DNA of 64,000 bases from Pseudomonas sp. DTU12.3 (GTDB lineage Bacteria; Pseudomonadota; Gammaproteobacteria; Pseudomonadales; Pseudomonadaceae): contig NZ_CP027218.1 of NCBI RefSeq assembly GCF_004124275.1, positions 4,485,001 to 4,549,000 on the forward strand. The letters are read 5' to 3'. The position numbers and the translations under genes were made by a program. The notes under the pieces are model-generated. The model saw nothing but the letters and a program-made list of their open reading frames with translations, did not search any database and was not told the origin of the DNA. Positions 25,529 through 34,030 of this stretch are shown in pieces; within the stretch, counting starts at the first letter, position 1, and every line of letters starts with the position of its first letter.

Positions 25529-26434
25529 ATGACTTTTTCACTGCGTAAGCTGAGCTTGGCCATGGCCCTGTGCGGCGTGATGGGTACACCGTTGCTGGCC
25601 GCCGAAAACACCAAGCCATTGCGGGTGCTGGCGTCGTTGCCGATCACCTACGGCCTGGGCGAAGTGCTGCTCAAGGGCACCGACGTCAACCTCGAACGTG
25701 CGGCGCCAGCGAATCTGCCCGGCAGTCGCCAGACCGCCTACTTCACCGGTCGCGGCGCGCCGGCGCTGAGCAAACTGGCGACCGGAGCCGACGCGGTGAT
25801 CGGCGTGCGCTCGCTGTGGGCTGATGATCCGCTGTACCCGATCGCCCGCCGCAGCAACATTCGTATCGTCGAGGTCGATGCCGCACGTCCGGTCGACGGT
25901 GCCCTGCCCGGCATTGCCGTGCAACCCGAGCTGAAAGTCGATGGCCTGAACAGCCAGCCATGGCTGGCGAGCAACAACATGGGGCGCATGGCGGACGTGA
26001 TGGCGGCAGATCTGGTGCGGCTGGCACCGAGCGCCAAACCAAAGATCGAGGCCAATCTGGCGGCGTTGAAGCAGCGTCTGCTGAAACTCAGCGCCGACAG
26101 CGAGGCGCGTCTGGCCAGTGCCGACAATCTGAGTGTGATGAGCCTGAGCGATCACTTCGGCTATCTGATCGGCAGCCTCAATCTCGAGCTGATCGGCGAG
26201 GATCCCCGCCCCGATGCCGAGTGGACGCCAGAAGACCTGAAAAAACTGACGGCAACGCTCAAGGACAATGATGTCGCCGTTGTGCTGCATCATCGTCAGC
26301 CTTCGGAAGCGGTGAAAGCGGCGATTGCCGAGTCGGGTAGTCATCTGGTGGTGCTGAGCACCGATGCGGCGGATCCGGTGGCGGAGCTGGAGGGGAACGT
26401 GGATTTGCTGCTCAAAGGTTTGAGCGGGGCGTAG
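25529..26434 (+). CDS. fpvF: FpvF, second periplasmic binding protein of the pyoverdine-iron ABC transporter
   Basis: A 301-residue protein with a signal peptide (LAMALCGVMGTPLLAAENTKP) and the cluster 9 metal-binding-protein fold, but poorer in His than FpvC. In P. aeruginosa FpvF binds ferri-pyoverdine together with FpvC. It begins directly after the fpvE stop (TAAATG). Last gene of the eight-gene operon and convergent with mbtH. A REP pair and an intrinsic terminator follow. Confidence 0.82.
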   Translation: MTFSLRKLSLAMALCGVMGTPLLAAENTKPLRVLASLPITYGLGEVLLKGTDVNLERAAPANLPGSRQTAYFTGRGAPALSKLATGADAVIGVRSLWADDPLYPIARRSNIRIVEVDAARPVDGALPGIAVQPELKVDGLNSQPWLASNNMGRMADVMAADLVRLAPSAKPKIEANLAALKQRLLKLSADSEARLASADNLSVMSLSDHFGYLIGSLNLELIGEDPRPDAEWTPEDLKKLTATLKDNDVAVVLHHRQPSEAVKAAIAESGSHLVVLSTDAADPVAELEGNVDLLLKGLSGA

Positions 26435-26460
26435 TTTCAGCCGGAACCGCGTTATCGTTC

Positions 26461-26540
26461 TTCGCTGGCAAGCCAGCTCCCACAGAGATTGATGCACGAT
26501 ACAGCCCTCCTGTGGGAGCGAGCCTGCTCGCGAAGAGGCC
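26461..26540. repeat. Paired REP element (family B), one arm degenerate
   Basis: TTCGCTGGCAAGCCAGCTCCCACA and TGTGGGAGCGAGCCTGCTCGCGAA face each other about 27 bases apart just after fpvF. The two arms are related but not identical, so one has drifted or comes from a sibling family. Confidence 0.83.
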
Positions 26541-26572
26541 TGACCTGACAACACCTATTTCCAGGCATGAAA

Positions 26573-26610
26573 AAACCCGCTGACCGTCTCCGGTTCAGCG
26601 GGTTTCTTTT
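26573..26610. terminator. Bidirectional intrinsic terminator between fpvF and mbtH
   Basis: AAACCCGCTGA (26573-26583) pairs with TCAGCGGGTTT (26595-26605), with an A run on the left and a T-rich run on the right, so it can end transcription from both the fpv operon and mbtH. Confidence 0.85.
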
Positions 26611-26621
26611 TGCCAATGAGC

Positions 26622-26846
26622 TTATTGAGCGGCGACCTGCGCTTCCATCTTCTGACGCAGGCTCAATGGACGCATGTCAGTCCAGGTCTCTTCGATGTAG
26701 GCAAGGCATTCCTTTTTCAGGCCACTCTTGCCCACGGTGCGCCAGCCTTCCGGCACGGCTTTGTAGTCGGGCCAGATCGAGTATTGCTCTTCGTGGTTGA
26801 CCACGACCTGAAAGAGGATGTCCTCGCGGTCGAATACTGACGTCAT
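26622..26846 (-). CDS. mbtH: MbtH-like protein (NRPS adenylation-domain partner)
   Basis: A 74-residue protein with the diagnostic MbtH residues: the NHEEQYSIWP segment and PEGWRTVGKSG, followed by CLAYIEETWTDMRPLSLR. MbtH-like proteins bind and stabilise NRPS adenylation domains, here probably those of the pyoverdine synthetases including PvdL. It has GGAGA before the ATG and its own PvdS-type promoter, and lies downstream of pvdH on the same strand, as in P. aeruginosa (PA2412-PA2413). Confidence 0.94.
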   Translation of the reverse strand: MTSVFDREDILFQVVVNHEEQYSIWPDYKAVPEGWRTVGKSGLKKECLAYIEETWTDMRPLSLRQKMEAQVAAQ

Positions 26847-26908
26847 GCTGGTTCTCCATCGATGTAAGGGTGGGCCGCACAACGGGTGCGGCCGGGTATG
26901 TAGAAAGA

Positions 26909-26932
26909 ACGTTCGGCGCGGCGAAAAATTTA
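26909..26932 (-). promoter_or_regulatory. PvdS box of mbtH, overlapping the pvdH stop codon
   Basis: Minus strand TAAAT-N16-CGT, an exact match to the PvdS (iron-starvation) box. The TAA of the TAAAT element (26930-26932) is the stop codon of pvdH. It lies 63 bases from the mbtH start codon. Confidence 0.88.
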
Positions 26933-28342
26933 CAGCGCGGCAGTCGCGGCAATCAGGGCGCGACCGAAGATCTCGGCAACGCGGTCGATCTCGGTTGCGG
27001 TGATCACCAGCGGCGGCAGGAAACGCACCACCGCGCCGTGTCGACCGCCCAGCTCCAGAATCAGCCCACGCTTGAGGCATTCGCGCTGCACCAGCGGCGC
27101 CAGACGGGCAAACGCTGGCGGATGCCCCAGCGCATCCGGCGCTCCGGCCGGATCGACCAACTCGACACCGAGCATCAGGCCACGCCCCCGAATGTCGCCG
27201 AGTTGCGGGAAGTCACGCTGCAGAATGCGCAGGTGTTCGCTGAGACGTTCACCCATGGCTGCAGCGTGTTCGCAGACCTTGTGTTCGACCAGGTAACGCA
27301 TCACCGCCGAACCGGCAGCCATCGCCATCTGATTGCCACGGAAAGTGCCGGCGTGTGCGCCCGGTTGCCAGGTGTCGAGCCAGTCGCGATAAACCACCAC
27401 CGCCAGCGGCAGGCTGCCGCCAATGGCTTTGGACAGCACCACCACATCCGGGATGATCCCGGCGTGTTCAAAGGCAAACATTTTGCCGGTGCGGGCGAAA
27501 CCGCTCTGGATCTCATCGACGATCAGCGCGACCCCCGCCTTCTCGGTGATCCGGCGCAAACCGCGCAGCCACTCGATATCGGCAGGAATCACGCCGCCCT
27601 CGCCCTGCACCGCTTCAACGATCACCGCCGCTGGCAGTTGCACACCGGCTTCAGGATCGTTGAGCAGGTTTTCCAGGTAGCTCAAGTTGGCCTTGACGCC
27701 GGCGGCGCCACCGAGGCCGAACGGGCAGCGATAGTCATACGGGAACGGCATGAACTGCACACCGTTGCTGAGCAAGGCACCCAACGGCTTTTTCGGCCCC
27801 AGGCTGCCCATCAGGCTTAACGCGCCCTGGCTCATGCCGTGGTAACCGCCGGAAAACGACAGCACGGTGCTGCGGCCAGTGGCGGTGCGCACCAGTTTCA
27901 GCGCAGCTTCCACGGCGTCGGTACCGGTCGGGCCGCAGAACTGGATTTTGGCTTGCGCCGCCAGCTCACGTGGTAACAAGCCGAACAGATCCTGGACGAA
28001 CTGATCCTTGACCGGCGTGGTCAGGTCCAGCGTGTGCAGCGGCAGCTCGTCGGCAAGCACCTGCTGGATCGCTTCGATCACCACCGGGTGGTTATGCCCC
28101 AATGCCAGCGTGCCGGCACCGGCCAGGCAGTCGATGAAGGTGCGCCCTTCGACGTCCTCGACATACAGACCCTTGGCCCGCTTGAGTGCCAGCGGAATAC
28201 GCCGCGGATAACTGCGAGCGTTGGATTCCTGCTGGCTCTGCCGAGCCAGCAGCGGCGATTCATTGAACTGGTACAACGTTTCCGCTGGCGCCGAGCTGAC
28301 CCGGGCCGACGACTCTTCGATAAGGCTGGTGGCGACTGACAT
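26930..28342 (-). CDS. pvdH: L-2,4-diaminobutyrate:2-oxoglutarate aminotransferase PvdH
   Basis: A 470-residue class III PLP aminotransferase that makes L-2,4-diaminobutyrate (Dab) from aspartate semialdehyde, the third residue loaded by PvdL. DCLAGAGTLALGHNHP, FCGPTGTDAVEAALK, FSGGYHGMSQGALSLMG, EAVQGEGGVIP, IVDEIQSGFARTG and the PLP lysine in VVLSKAIGG are in order. ATG 28342 is preferred over one 12 codons upstream because of GAGGGG in front and the usual PvdH length. A perfect PvdS box lies about 103 bases upstream of this start. Confidence 0.92.
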   Translation of the reverse strand: MSVATSLIEESSARVSSAPAETLYQFNESPLLARQSQQESNARSYPRRIPLALKRAKGLYVEDVEGRTFIDCLAGAGTLALGHNHPVVIEAIQQVLADELPLHTLDLTTPVKDQFVQDLFGLLPRELAAQAKIQFCGPTGTDAVEAALKLVRTATGRSTVLSFSGGYHGMSQGALSLMGSLGPKKPLGALLSNGVQFMPFPYDYRCPFGLGGAAGVKANLSYLENLLNDPEAGVQLPAAVIVEAVQGEGGVIPADIEWLRGLRRITEKAGVALIVDEIQSGFARTGKMFAFEHAGIIPDVVVLSKAIGGSLPLAVVVYRDWLDTWQPGAHAGTFRGNQMAMAAGSAVMRYLVEHKVCEHAAAMGERLSEHLRILQRDFPQLGDIRGRGLMLGVELVDPAGAPDALGHPPAFARLAPLVQRECLKRGLILELGGRHGAVVRFLPPLVITATEIDRVAEIFGRALIAATAAL

Positions 28343-28444
28343 CTCTCGACCCCTCAATTCGCTATGGATTGTGACCAAAACAGCACACCAGACAGGTGCG
28401 CGTTCCGGTCGCGGGGCGCACTTGCAGGTTTTCCTGTTCTGGAA

Positions 28445-28469
28445 ACGCTTAAGCGCGGCGAGGATTTAG
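28445..28469 (-). promoter_or_regulatory. PvdS box of pvdH
   Basis: Minus strand CTAAAT-N16-CGT, an exact match to the pseudomonad iron-starvation sigma-factor box, located between pvdH and the divergently placed 3' end of a GNAT gene. Confidence 0.9.
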
Positions 28470-28485
28470 ACCCTTGATCGAGATG

Positions 28486-28971
28486 TCAGGCAGGAACCGC
28501 CAGCGACTTGTGCATGGGCGTGGCTTTTACCCCGTGATGGAGCAACGCCGGTGCCGACTCGCGATAACCCAGGTGCCGATAAAACGCTTCGCCGGTGCGT
28601 GTACTTTTCAGGGCCACGCCCGGCCTGCCCCGGATTCGCAGCCAGCCTTCGAGATCCGCCATCAACGCCCGACCGGCGCCGCGGCGAAACCATTCCGGCT
28701 GCACATGGCAGAAGGTCACGTCGCCACTGGACGCCGCCATGCCGACGCCGACCGGTTTGTCCGCTAGCAACGCGATGTTGAGGTAGAAGTGCGGATCGAC
28801 CAGCCACGCAGTGATGCGCTCTGCCGATTGCTGGCGTACCCAGGTGTTGACGAGTCGCGGGTCGTTACGGTGATCAAGCGCGCAACCGACGCGAATCGAG
28901 CGTTCGATGATACGGCTGATGATGCCGGAGTCGGCGGGTGTGGCGGCGTAAATGTAGATGGGGGCATCCAT
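28486..28971 (-). CDS. GNAT family N-acetyltransferase, substrate unknown
   Basis: A 161-residue GNAT-fold acetyltransferase with the acetyl-CoA loop region VQPEWFRRGAGRALMADLEGWLRIRG and the C-terminal STRTGEAFYRHLGYRES typical of the family. MDAPIYIYAATPADSGIISRIIERSIRVGC opens the domain. It lies upstream of pvdH on the same strand but has no PvdS box, and the pvdH box lies in between, so there is no strong reason to tie it to pyoverdine. Confidence 0.8.
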   Translation of the reverse strand: MDAPIYIYAATPADSGIISRIIERSIRVGCALDHRNDPRLVNTWVRQQSAERITAWLVDPHFYLNIALLADKPVGVGMAASSGDVTFCHVQPEWFRRGAGRALMADLEGWLRIRGRPGVALKSTRTGEAFYRHLGYRESAPALLHHGVKATPMHKSLAVPA

Positions 28972-29070
28972 GGCGCTGTTCTCTCAATCCGTTGAGTCAA
29001 GGCTGCGCAGACCATAACGTCAGGGCCGGCGGATAGCCAACGCCCAGAAGTTACATTTGATGTGCCGATG

Positions 29071-29248
29071 CACCAATCCCCGTAGGAGCTGCCGCAGGCT
29101 GCGATCTTTTGATGTTGTTTTAAAAAGACAAGACCAAGAGATCGCAGCCTTCACCAATCCCTGTAGGAGCTGCCGCAGGCTGCGATCTTTTGATCTTGTT
29201 TTAAAAAGACGAGATCAAGAGATCGCAGCCTTCGGCAGCTCCTGCATA
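29071..29248. repeat. Tandemly duplicated REP unit (family A)
   Basis: An 81-base unit starting CACCAATCCC (29071) is repeated directly at 29152 with only a few mismatches. Each unit contains GTAGGAGCTGCCGCAGGCTGCGATC and an inverted remnant GAGATCGCAGCCTT; the last one ends with a complete inverted arm. It occupies most of the 287-base gap between the GNAT gene and the histidine kinase gene. Confidence 0.9.
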
Positions 29249-29258
29249 GGGGGTGAGA

Positions 29259-30581
29259 TCAGACGGGTTGCAGTGGCATGCTCAGTTCGACACGCAAGCC
29301 GTCCGGACGGCTGTCGAAATGCAGGGCGCATTCGCAGCGCTGGACGATCGCCTGGACAATCGCCAGACCCAGGCCACAACCGGTGCTCTGGCCGTTGCGC
29401 CAGAAGCGTTGGGTCAGATGTTGCAGATCATCCGTCGCAATGCCCGGACCATGATCGCGCACGACATAACGGACGCGGTTGCCAAGGGTCTCCAGGCTCA
29501 ACTCCACCGCGCAATCCTCGGGCGTATGGCGCAGGGCGTTATCGAGCAGATTGCGCAGCGCGGCAATCGACAACACGGCCGGCATTTGCAACGCTGCTGT
29601 GGAGAGGTCGTCCGGCAGCTGCAACTTGATCCGCAGACGTTCGCCACCGGTGGCGTCCTGAATCGCCAGCCGTGCGACTTGCTCGGCACTGCATTGCACG
29701 CCATCGTCAAACGACAGACTGCCTTCGACACGCGCCAGCAACAGCAGTTGCTCAAGGGTGCGATGCATGCGATCGGCACCTTCCTCGGCCCGCGCCAGCG
29801 ATTGATCGCGCGCATTGCCTTCGGTCATGCGCGCCACTTGCAGGTGGGTCTTGATCGCGGTCAGCGGGCTGCGCAGTTCATGCGCCGCATCACCGGTCAG
29901 CCGACGCTCTCGTTCGATGGTCTTGGCGATGCGCTGGAACAGCTGGTTCTGGGTGTCGAGCAATGGCTTCAGCTCGCTGGGAAACGCCTGCAATTGCAGC
30001 GGTTCCAGCGAGTCGGCATTACGCCGCATCAGCGCTTCCCGCAGGCGATTGAGCGGCGCCAGCCCCTGGCCGATGCCCAGCCACAACAGGCACAGGCAAC
30101 CGAGCAATGCGACACCCACCGGCACCGACGCAGCCAGCAGAATCGACATGTTCAGGGCTTCGCGTTCGATTTGCCGATCGGCCGTGGTAATCCGTACATC
30201 ACCGCGAGCAAGGGTGAAACTGCGCCACGGCGCGCCGTCGATCATCTGGTCGTGGAAGCCCATTTTCTCGGCTTCCAGCGCTTGCTCGGGATTGTTGTGA
30301 CTGCGGGCGAGAATTTCCCCGCGCAACGAGCTGACCTGACAAGCCATGCCACCGGGAATGTTCAACTGCTCGGCGCTGAAATGGGTGCCCTCGCCTTTGC
30401 TCGGCAATGTCGGCAACTGCTCCAGCAGGCCGGCGACCATGCGCGCGGAAGCGACCAGGCGCTGGTCGAGGGAAAACATCATCTGATTGCGCAGATCGCT
30501 GAGCATCCAGGCTGCCGCCAGCGCCCAGATCAACGCGAACGCGGCGCCGAGCGTCAGGCTCAGGCGCAGTCGCAGGCTCAT
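29259..30581 (-). CDS. Two-component sensor histidine kinase
   Basis: A 440-residue membrane kinase. An N-terminal helix (about 5-27) and a second one (about 150-172, LLAASVPVGVALLGCLCLLWLG) flank a periplasmic sensor region of about 120 residues. The phosphoacceptor His is in GDAAHELRSPLTAIKTH, and the ATP-binding boxes are LRNLLDNALRHTP, RDHGPGI and GCGLGLAIV. It starts one base into the response-regulator stop (TGATG). The pair next to dsbD-tlpA-dsbG matches P. aeruginosa PA2479-PA2480. The signal is unknown; envelope thiol stress is a guess. Confidence 0.9.
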   Translation of the reverse strand: MSLRLRLSLTLGAAFALIWALAAAWMLSDLRNQMMFSLDQRLVASARMVAGLLEQLPTLPSKGEGTHFSAEQLNIPGGMACQVSSLRGEILARSHNNPEQALEAEKMGFHDQMIDGAPWRSFTLARGDVRITTADRQIEREALNMSILLAASVPVGVALLGCLCLLWLGIGQGLAPLNRLREALMRRNADSLEPLQLQAFPSELKPLLDTQNQLFQRIAKTIERERRLTGDAAHELRSPLTAIKTHLQVARMTEGNARDQSLARAEEGADRMHRTLEQLLLLARVEGSLSFDDGVQCSAEQVARLAIQDATGGERLRIKLQLPDDLSTAALQMPAVLSIAALRNLLDNALRHTPEDCAVELSLETLGNRVRYVVRDHGPGIATDDLQHLTQRFWRNGQSTGCGLGLAIVQAIVQRCECALHFDSRPDGLRVELSMPLQPV

Positions 30582-31261
30582 CACTTGCCTTGATCTCCAC
30601 CATCGGCCGGGCCCAGGCGATAGCCGAGGCCGCGCACGGTTTCAACGATGCCTTTACCGAGTTTGCTGCGCAGGTGATGGATATGCACGTTGAGCGCATT
30701 GCTTTCCAGCTCATCGTTGAAGCCATAGACGCTGTCTTTCAACTGCTCGGTAGACAACACGCGACCGCGGTTATGCAACAACGCCTGCAACAACGACTGT
30801 TCGCGGCGCGACAAGTCCACGGCTTGACCACCCAGGCGGGTTTCACGGCTGCTCGGGTCGTAGGTCAGCGCACCGTGTTCGATGAGGTTGACACTGCGGC
30901 CCGCCACGCGACGCAGCAGGGTTTGCAACCGCGCGAACAACTCACGCAGGTCGAAGGGTTTGAGCAGGTAATCGTCAGCACCGGCCTGCAAGCCATCGAC
31001 GCGGTCGGTGACCGAATCCCGCGCAGTGAGGATCAGCACGGGGATTTCCAGGCCGCCCTGGCGCAATTGCTGCAGCAACTTGAGGCCATCTTCGTCGGGC
31101 AAGCCGAGGTCGAGCACCATCACATCAAACTCAGCGACCTTGAGCATCGCCCGAGCCTTCGACGCCGTGTTGACGTGCTCGACGGTCAGACCCTGCGCCG
31201 TGAGACCGGCAACGATGCCGCTGGCGATCAACTCATCGTCTTCGCAAACCAGTACGTGCAT
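30581..31261 (-). CDS. OmpR/PhoB family response regulator
   Basis: A 226-residue regulator. The receiver domain (about 1-120) has acidic pocket residues EDD (7-9), phosphorylated Asp51 in VMVLDLGLPDEDG, a Thr in VLILTARDS and Lys in LLKPFDL. The C-terminal winged helix (about 130-220) ends with ESNALNVHIHHLRSKLGKGIVETVRGLGYRLG. It is cotranscribed with the kinase and diverges from the dsbD operon, with 154 bases between them. It may regulate that operon. Confidence 0.92.
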   Translation of the reverse strand: MHVLVCEDDELIASGIVAGLTAQGLTVEHVNTASKARAMLKVAEFDVMVLDLGLPDEDGLKLLQQLRQGGLEIPVLILTARDSVTDRVDGLQAGADDYLLKPFDLRELFARLQTLLRRVAGRSVNLIEHGALTYDPSSRETRLGGQAVDLSRREQSLLQALLHNRGRVLSTEQLKDSVYGFNDELESNALNVHIHHLRSKLGKGIVETVRGLGYRLGPADGGDQGK

Positions 31262-31415
31262 GGTGAGTCCCGTAGAAAAAAGCGGATTAGGCAGTTCGCC
31301 GATTAAGCTGACATTATGCCCCGAACGTCACAGCGACAAGGGCGTGGCGGTTAATCATCGGTTAATCGCCAACGGCCATTGTGCACCTCACTTGCACAGG
31401 GACAAGGCTTCCTCC

Positions 31416-33149
31416 ATGCGTCATTTTTTTCTTTTGTTTGCCCTCTTGCTCTCGGGCCTGGCCCAGGCAGGAAACAATCCATTCGAGACAAAACCTGAGT
31501 TTCTTCCGGTCGACAAGGCGTTCGTCCTCACGTCCGAACGCCTGGAGTCCGGTGAAACCCAGCTGTTCTGGCAAATCACCGATGGCTATTACCTGTATCA
31601 GAAACGCCTGAAATTCGATGGCCTGACGGCGCAGCAACAACCAGCGTTGCCCGAAGGCGAATCGCACAGTGATGAGTACTTCGGTGAGCAACCGGTTTAT
31701 CGCCAAGGCCTCGAGGTGAAGATCCCGGCCTCGGCCAGCGGGCAGATCAAGGTCAGCTATCAAGGCTGCGCGGATGCCGGCCTGTGTTATCCGCCGCAAA
31801 CCCGGGTCATCGACCTGGGCGGAAAAGCGCCGTCGACGACCGCCACTGAAGCACCGGATCAAGCCCTTGCCAGCGGCCTGCAACAGCACGCGCTGGGCTG
31901 GAGCCTGCTAGTGTTTTTCGGCTTGGGTCTGCTGTTGGCATTTACCCCTTGCACGTTGCCGATGCTGCCGATTCTGGCCGGTATGGTGGTGGGCAGCGGC
32001 GCCACGCCTCGACGCGGTTTTGCCTTGGCCAGCAGTTATGTGATCTGCATGGCGCTGGTGTACGCGGCGATGGGCGTGATTGCTGCGCTGCTCGGCGCGA
32101 ACTTGCAGGCGTGGTTGCAGAACCCTTGGTTGCTCGGCACCTTTGCCGCGATTTTTGTTGTGCTGGCGCTGCCGATGTTTGGCTTCTTCGAGCTGCAATT
32201 ACCGGTGGCCCTGCGCGATCGGCTGGAACACGCTTCGCGCAGCCGCAGCGGTGGCAGCCTGATCGGCGCCGGCGTCCTCGGTGCCTTGTCAGGATTGTTG
32301 GTCGGCCCGTGCATGACCGCACCGCTGGCCGGCGCCTTGCTGTATATCGCGCAGAGTGGCAACGCCCTGCACGGCGGGTTGATCCTGTTTGCGCTGGGCA
32401 TCGGCATCGGTGTGCCGCTGTTGCTGCTGGTGACGGTCGGCAATCGCTTCCTGCCCAAACCCGGCGCGTGGATGAACCTGCTCAAAGGCGTGTTCGGTTT
32501 CCTCTTTCTCGCCACCGCGCTGTTGATGCTGCGTCCGGTGCTGGATCCGTCGTTGTGGCTGGGCCTGTGCGGTGCGCTGCTGCTGATCGCGGCCTTCTGT
32601 GCCTGGAAGCAATCGGAAGGATTTGGCCGGGTGGCGCAACTGTTTGGCGCGACTTCGCTGTTGCTGGGTGTGTGGGGCAGTGTGCTGGTGATCGGCGCGG
32701 CGGGCGGCAGCGATGATCCGTATCAGCCATTGCAGGTCTATAGCGCTGGCCGAACTGTCAGCGCGGCACCCAACGGTCACGAGGCATTCACCACGATCAA
32801 GGAACCGGCGGCGCTGCAACGCGAACTGGATGCCGCCAAGGCTCAGGGCCAGTGGGTGCTGCTCGATTACTACGCCGACTGGTGCGTGTCATGCAAAGTC
32901 ATGGAGAAACAGGTGTTCGGCCAGGACAAGGTCATGCAGGGCTTGAGTGATGTGCGCCTGCTGCGCCTCGATGTCACTGCCGACAATGCCGCCAGCCGCG
33001 AACTGCTCGGCCGCTACAAAGTGCCGGGGCCACCGAGTTTCGTATGGATCGGCACTGATGGCGAAGAGCGCCGCAGCCAGCGCATCACCGGCGAAGTCGA
33101 TGCCGATACGTTCTTGCAACGCTGGACCGCCACCCGAGACGCCAATTAA
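31416..33149 (+). CDS. dsbD: Thiol:disulfide interchange protein DsbD
   Basis: A 577-residue inner-membrane electron carrier. Signal peptide ending LAQA-GNNPF; periplasmic alpha domain with the pair in GCADAGLCYPPQ (about 115-123); eight-helix beta domain with the active Cys in FTPCTLPMLPILAGMVVG and the second in GLLVGPCMTAPLAGALLY; C-terminal thioredoxin domain with the active site DWCVSCKVME. All six redox cysteines are present. It moves reductant from cytoplasmic thioredoxin to the periplasm, here probably to the TlpA and DsbG proteins encoded next. The TAATG junction overlaps the next gene by one base. Confidence 0.93.
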   Translation: MRHFFLLFALLLSGLAQAGNNPFETKPEFLPVDKAFVLTSERLESGETQLFWQITDGYYLYQKRLKFDGLTAQQQPALPEGESHSDEYFGEQPVYRQGLEVKIPASASGQIKVSYQGCADAGLCYPPQTRVIDLGGKAPSTTATEAPDQALASGLQQHALGWSLLVFFGLGLLLAFTPCTLPMLPILAGMVVGSGATPRRGFALASSYVICMALVYAAMGVIAALLGANLQAWLQNPWLLGTFAAIFVVLALPMFGFFELQLPVALRDRLEHASRSRSGGSLIGAGVLGALSGLLVGPCMTAPLAGALLYIAQSGNALHGGLILFALGIGIGVPLLLLVTVGNRFLPKPGAWMNLLKGVFGFLFLATALLMLRPVLDPSLWLGLCGALLLIAAFCAWKQSEGFGRVAQLFGATSLLLGVWGSVLVIGAAGGSDDPYQPLQVYSAGRTVSAAPNGHEAFTTIKEPAALQRELDAAKAQGQWVLLDYYADWCVSCKVMEKQVFGQDKVMQGLSDVRLLRLDVTADNAASRELLGRYKVPGPPSFVWIGTDGEERRSQRITGEVDADTFLQRWTATRDAN

Positions 33150-34030
33150 TGCTGACCTTCACCCTCGGCACCTTTGCCATCGCGCTCAACCACCTGCTGC
33201 TGATCAGTGCATTGGCACTGGCAACCTTTGTCGGCTGGCGGGTGGCCAAGCGCGGCGGCGATAACCCCGAGTCGGCACTGTTCAGCCTGTTTCTGCTGGG
33301 CATGCTGGCGGCGCGTATTGCCTTTGTCGGCGTGTACTGGAGCCACTATCGCAACGATCCGTGGCAGATCATCGACCTGCGCGATGGCGGTTTTCTCGCA
33401 TGGCCTGGAGTGATCGTATTGCTGCTGGCGGCGCTGTATCGCGGCTGGCGCCGGCCCGGTTTGCGCCGACCGCTGGGCTTTGGCGTGGTCAGCGGCGTGG
33501 CGTTCTGGTTGCTCGCAACCCTGTCACTGAATATCTATGAACAAGGCACGCGCCTGCCGGAAATCTCCCTGCGCAATGCGGCCGGGGAAACCATCCAGCT
33601 CAGCGACTATCAGGGCGGCCCGCTGGTCATCAACCTGTGGGCGACCTGGTGCCCGCCATGCCGTCGCGAAATGCCAGTACTGGAAAACGCCCAACAGCAA
33701 CGACCGGATCTGACCTTCCTGTTCGTCAATCAGGCCGAAAGCATGCAAAGCGTGGCGACGTTTCTCGAAACCCAAGGCCTGAGCCTCAATAACGTACTGT
33801 TCGACCGCAGTGGCCGACTCGGCCAGGCCGTGGGTTCCATGGCATTGCCGACTACGCTGTTCTATAGCCCTGACGGTCGATTGCTGAGCAGTCATCTGGG
33901 CGAATTGTCGAATGCCAGTCTGGCGCGCGCCCTGGAAAACTTCGGCGACCCCAATTCGCTTTCGAACCCGGCCGCAAACCCGGCCACCTCTGCAAGGAAA
34001 CTGCCATGCCCCGCCTCCGCCACCTGCTGA
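33149..34030 (+). CDS. TlpA-type thioredoxin protein with an Lgt-like membrane domain
   Basis: A 293-residue protein in two parts. Residues 1-135 form three or four membrane helices with features reminiscent of prolipoprotein diacylglyceryl transferase (LLGMLAARIAFVGVYWSHYRNDPWQIIDLRDGGFLAWPGV). Residues about 140-275 form a periplasmic thioredoxin-like domain with the active site WATWCPPCRREMPVLE and the cis-Pro loop MALPTTLFY. It would be a membrane-tethered thiol reductase receiving electrons from DsbD. It overlaps dsbG by 25 bases. P. aeruginosa PA2477 is the positional equivalent. Confidence 0.87.
   Translation: MLTFTLGTFAIALNHLLLISALALATFVGWRVAKRGGDNPESALFSLFLLGMLAARIAFVGVYWSHYRNDPWQIIDLRDGGFLAWPGVIVLLLAALYRGWRRPGLRRPLGFGVVSGVAFWLLATLSLNIYEQGTRLPEISLRNAAGETIQLSDYQGGPLVINLWATWCPPCRREMPVLENAQQQRPDLTFLFVNQAESMQSVATFLETQGLSLNNVLFDRSGRLGQAVGSMALPTTLFYSPDGRLLSSHLGELSNASLARALENFGDPNSLSNPAANPATSARKLPCPASATC

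Noticed and set aside
22858..26434. Znu/Mnt-type zinc or manganese ABC transporter
   Set aside because: FpvC/D/E/F have the same folds, but the overlapping fpvGHJK genes, the two binding proteins and the neighbouring pyoverdine genes fit the iron system better.
29071..29248. Possible CRISPR-like repeat array
   Set aside because: Only two units, each an imperfect palindromic REP found elsewhere in the window; no spacers of constant length and no cas genes.
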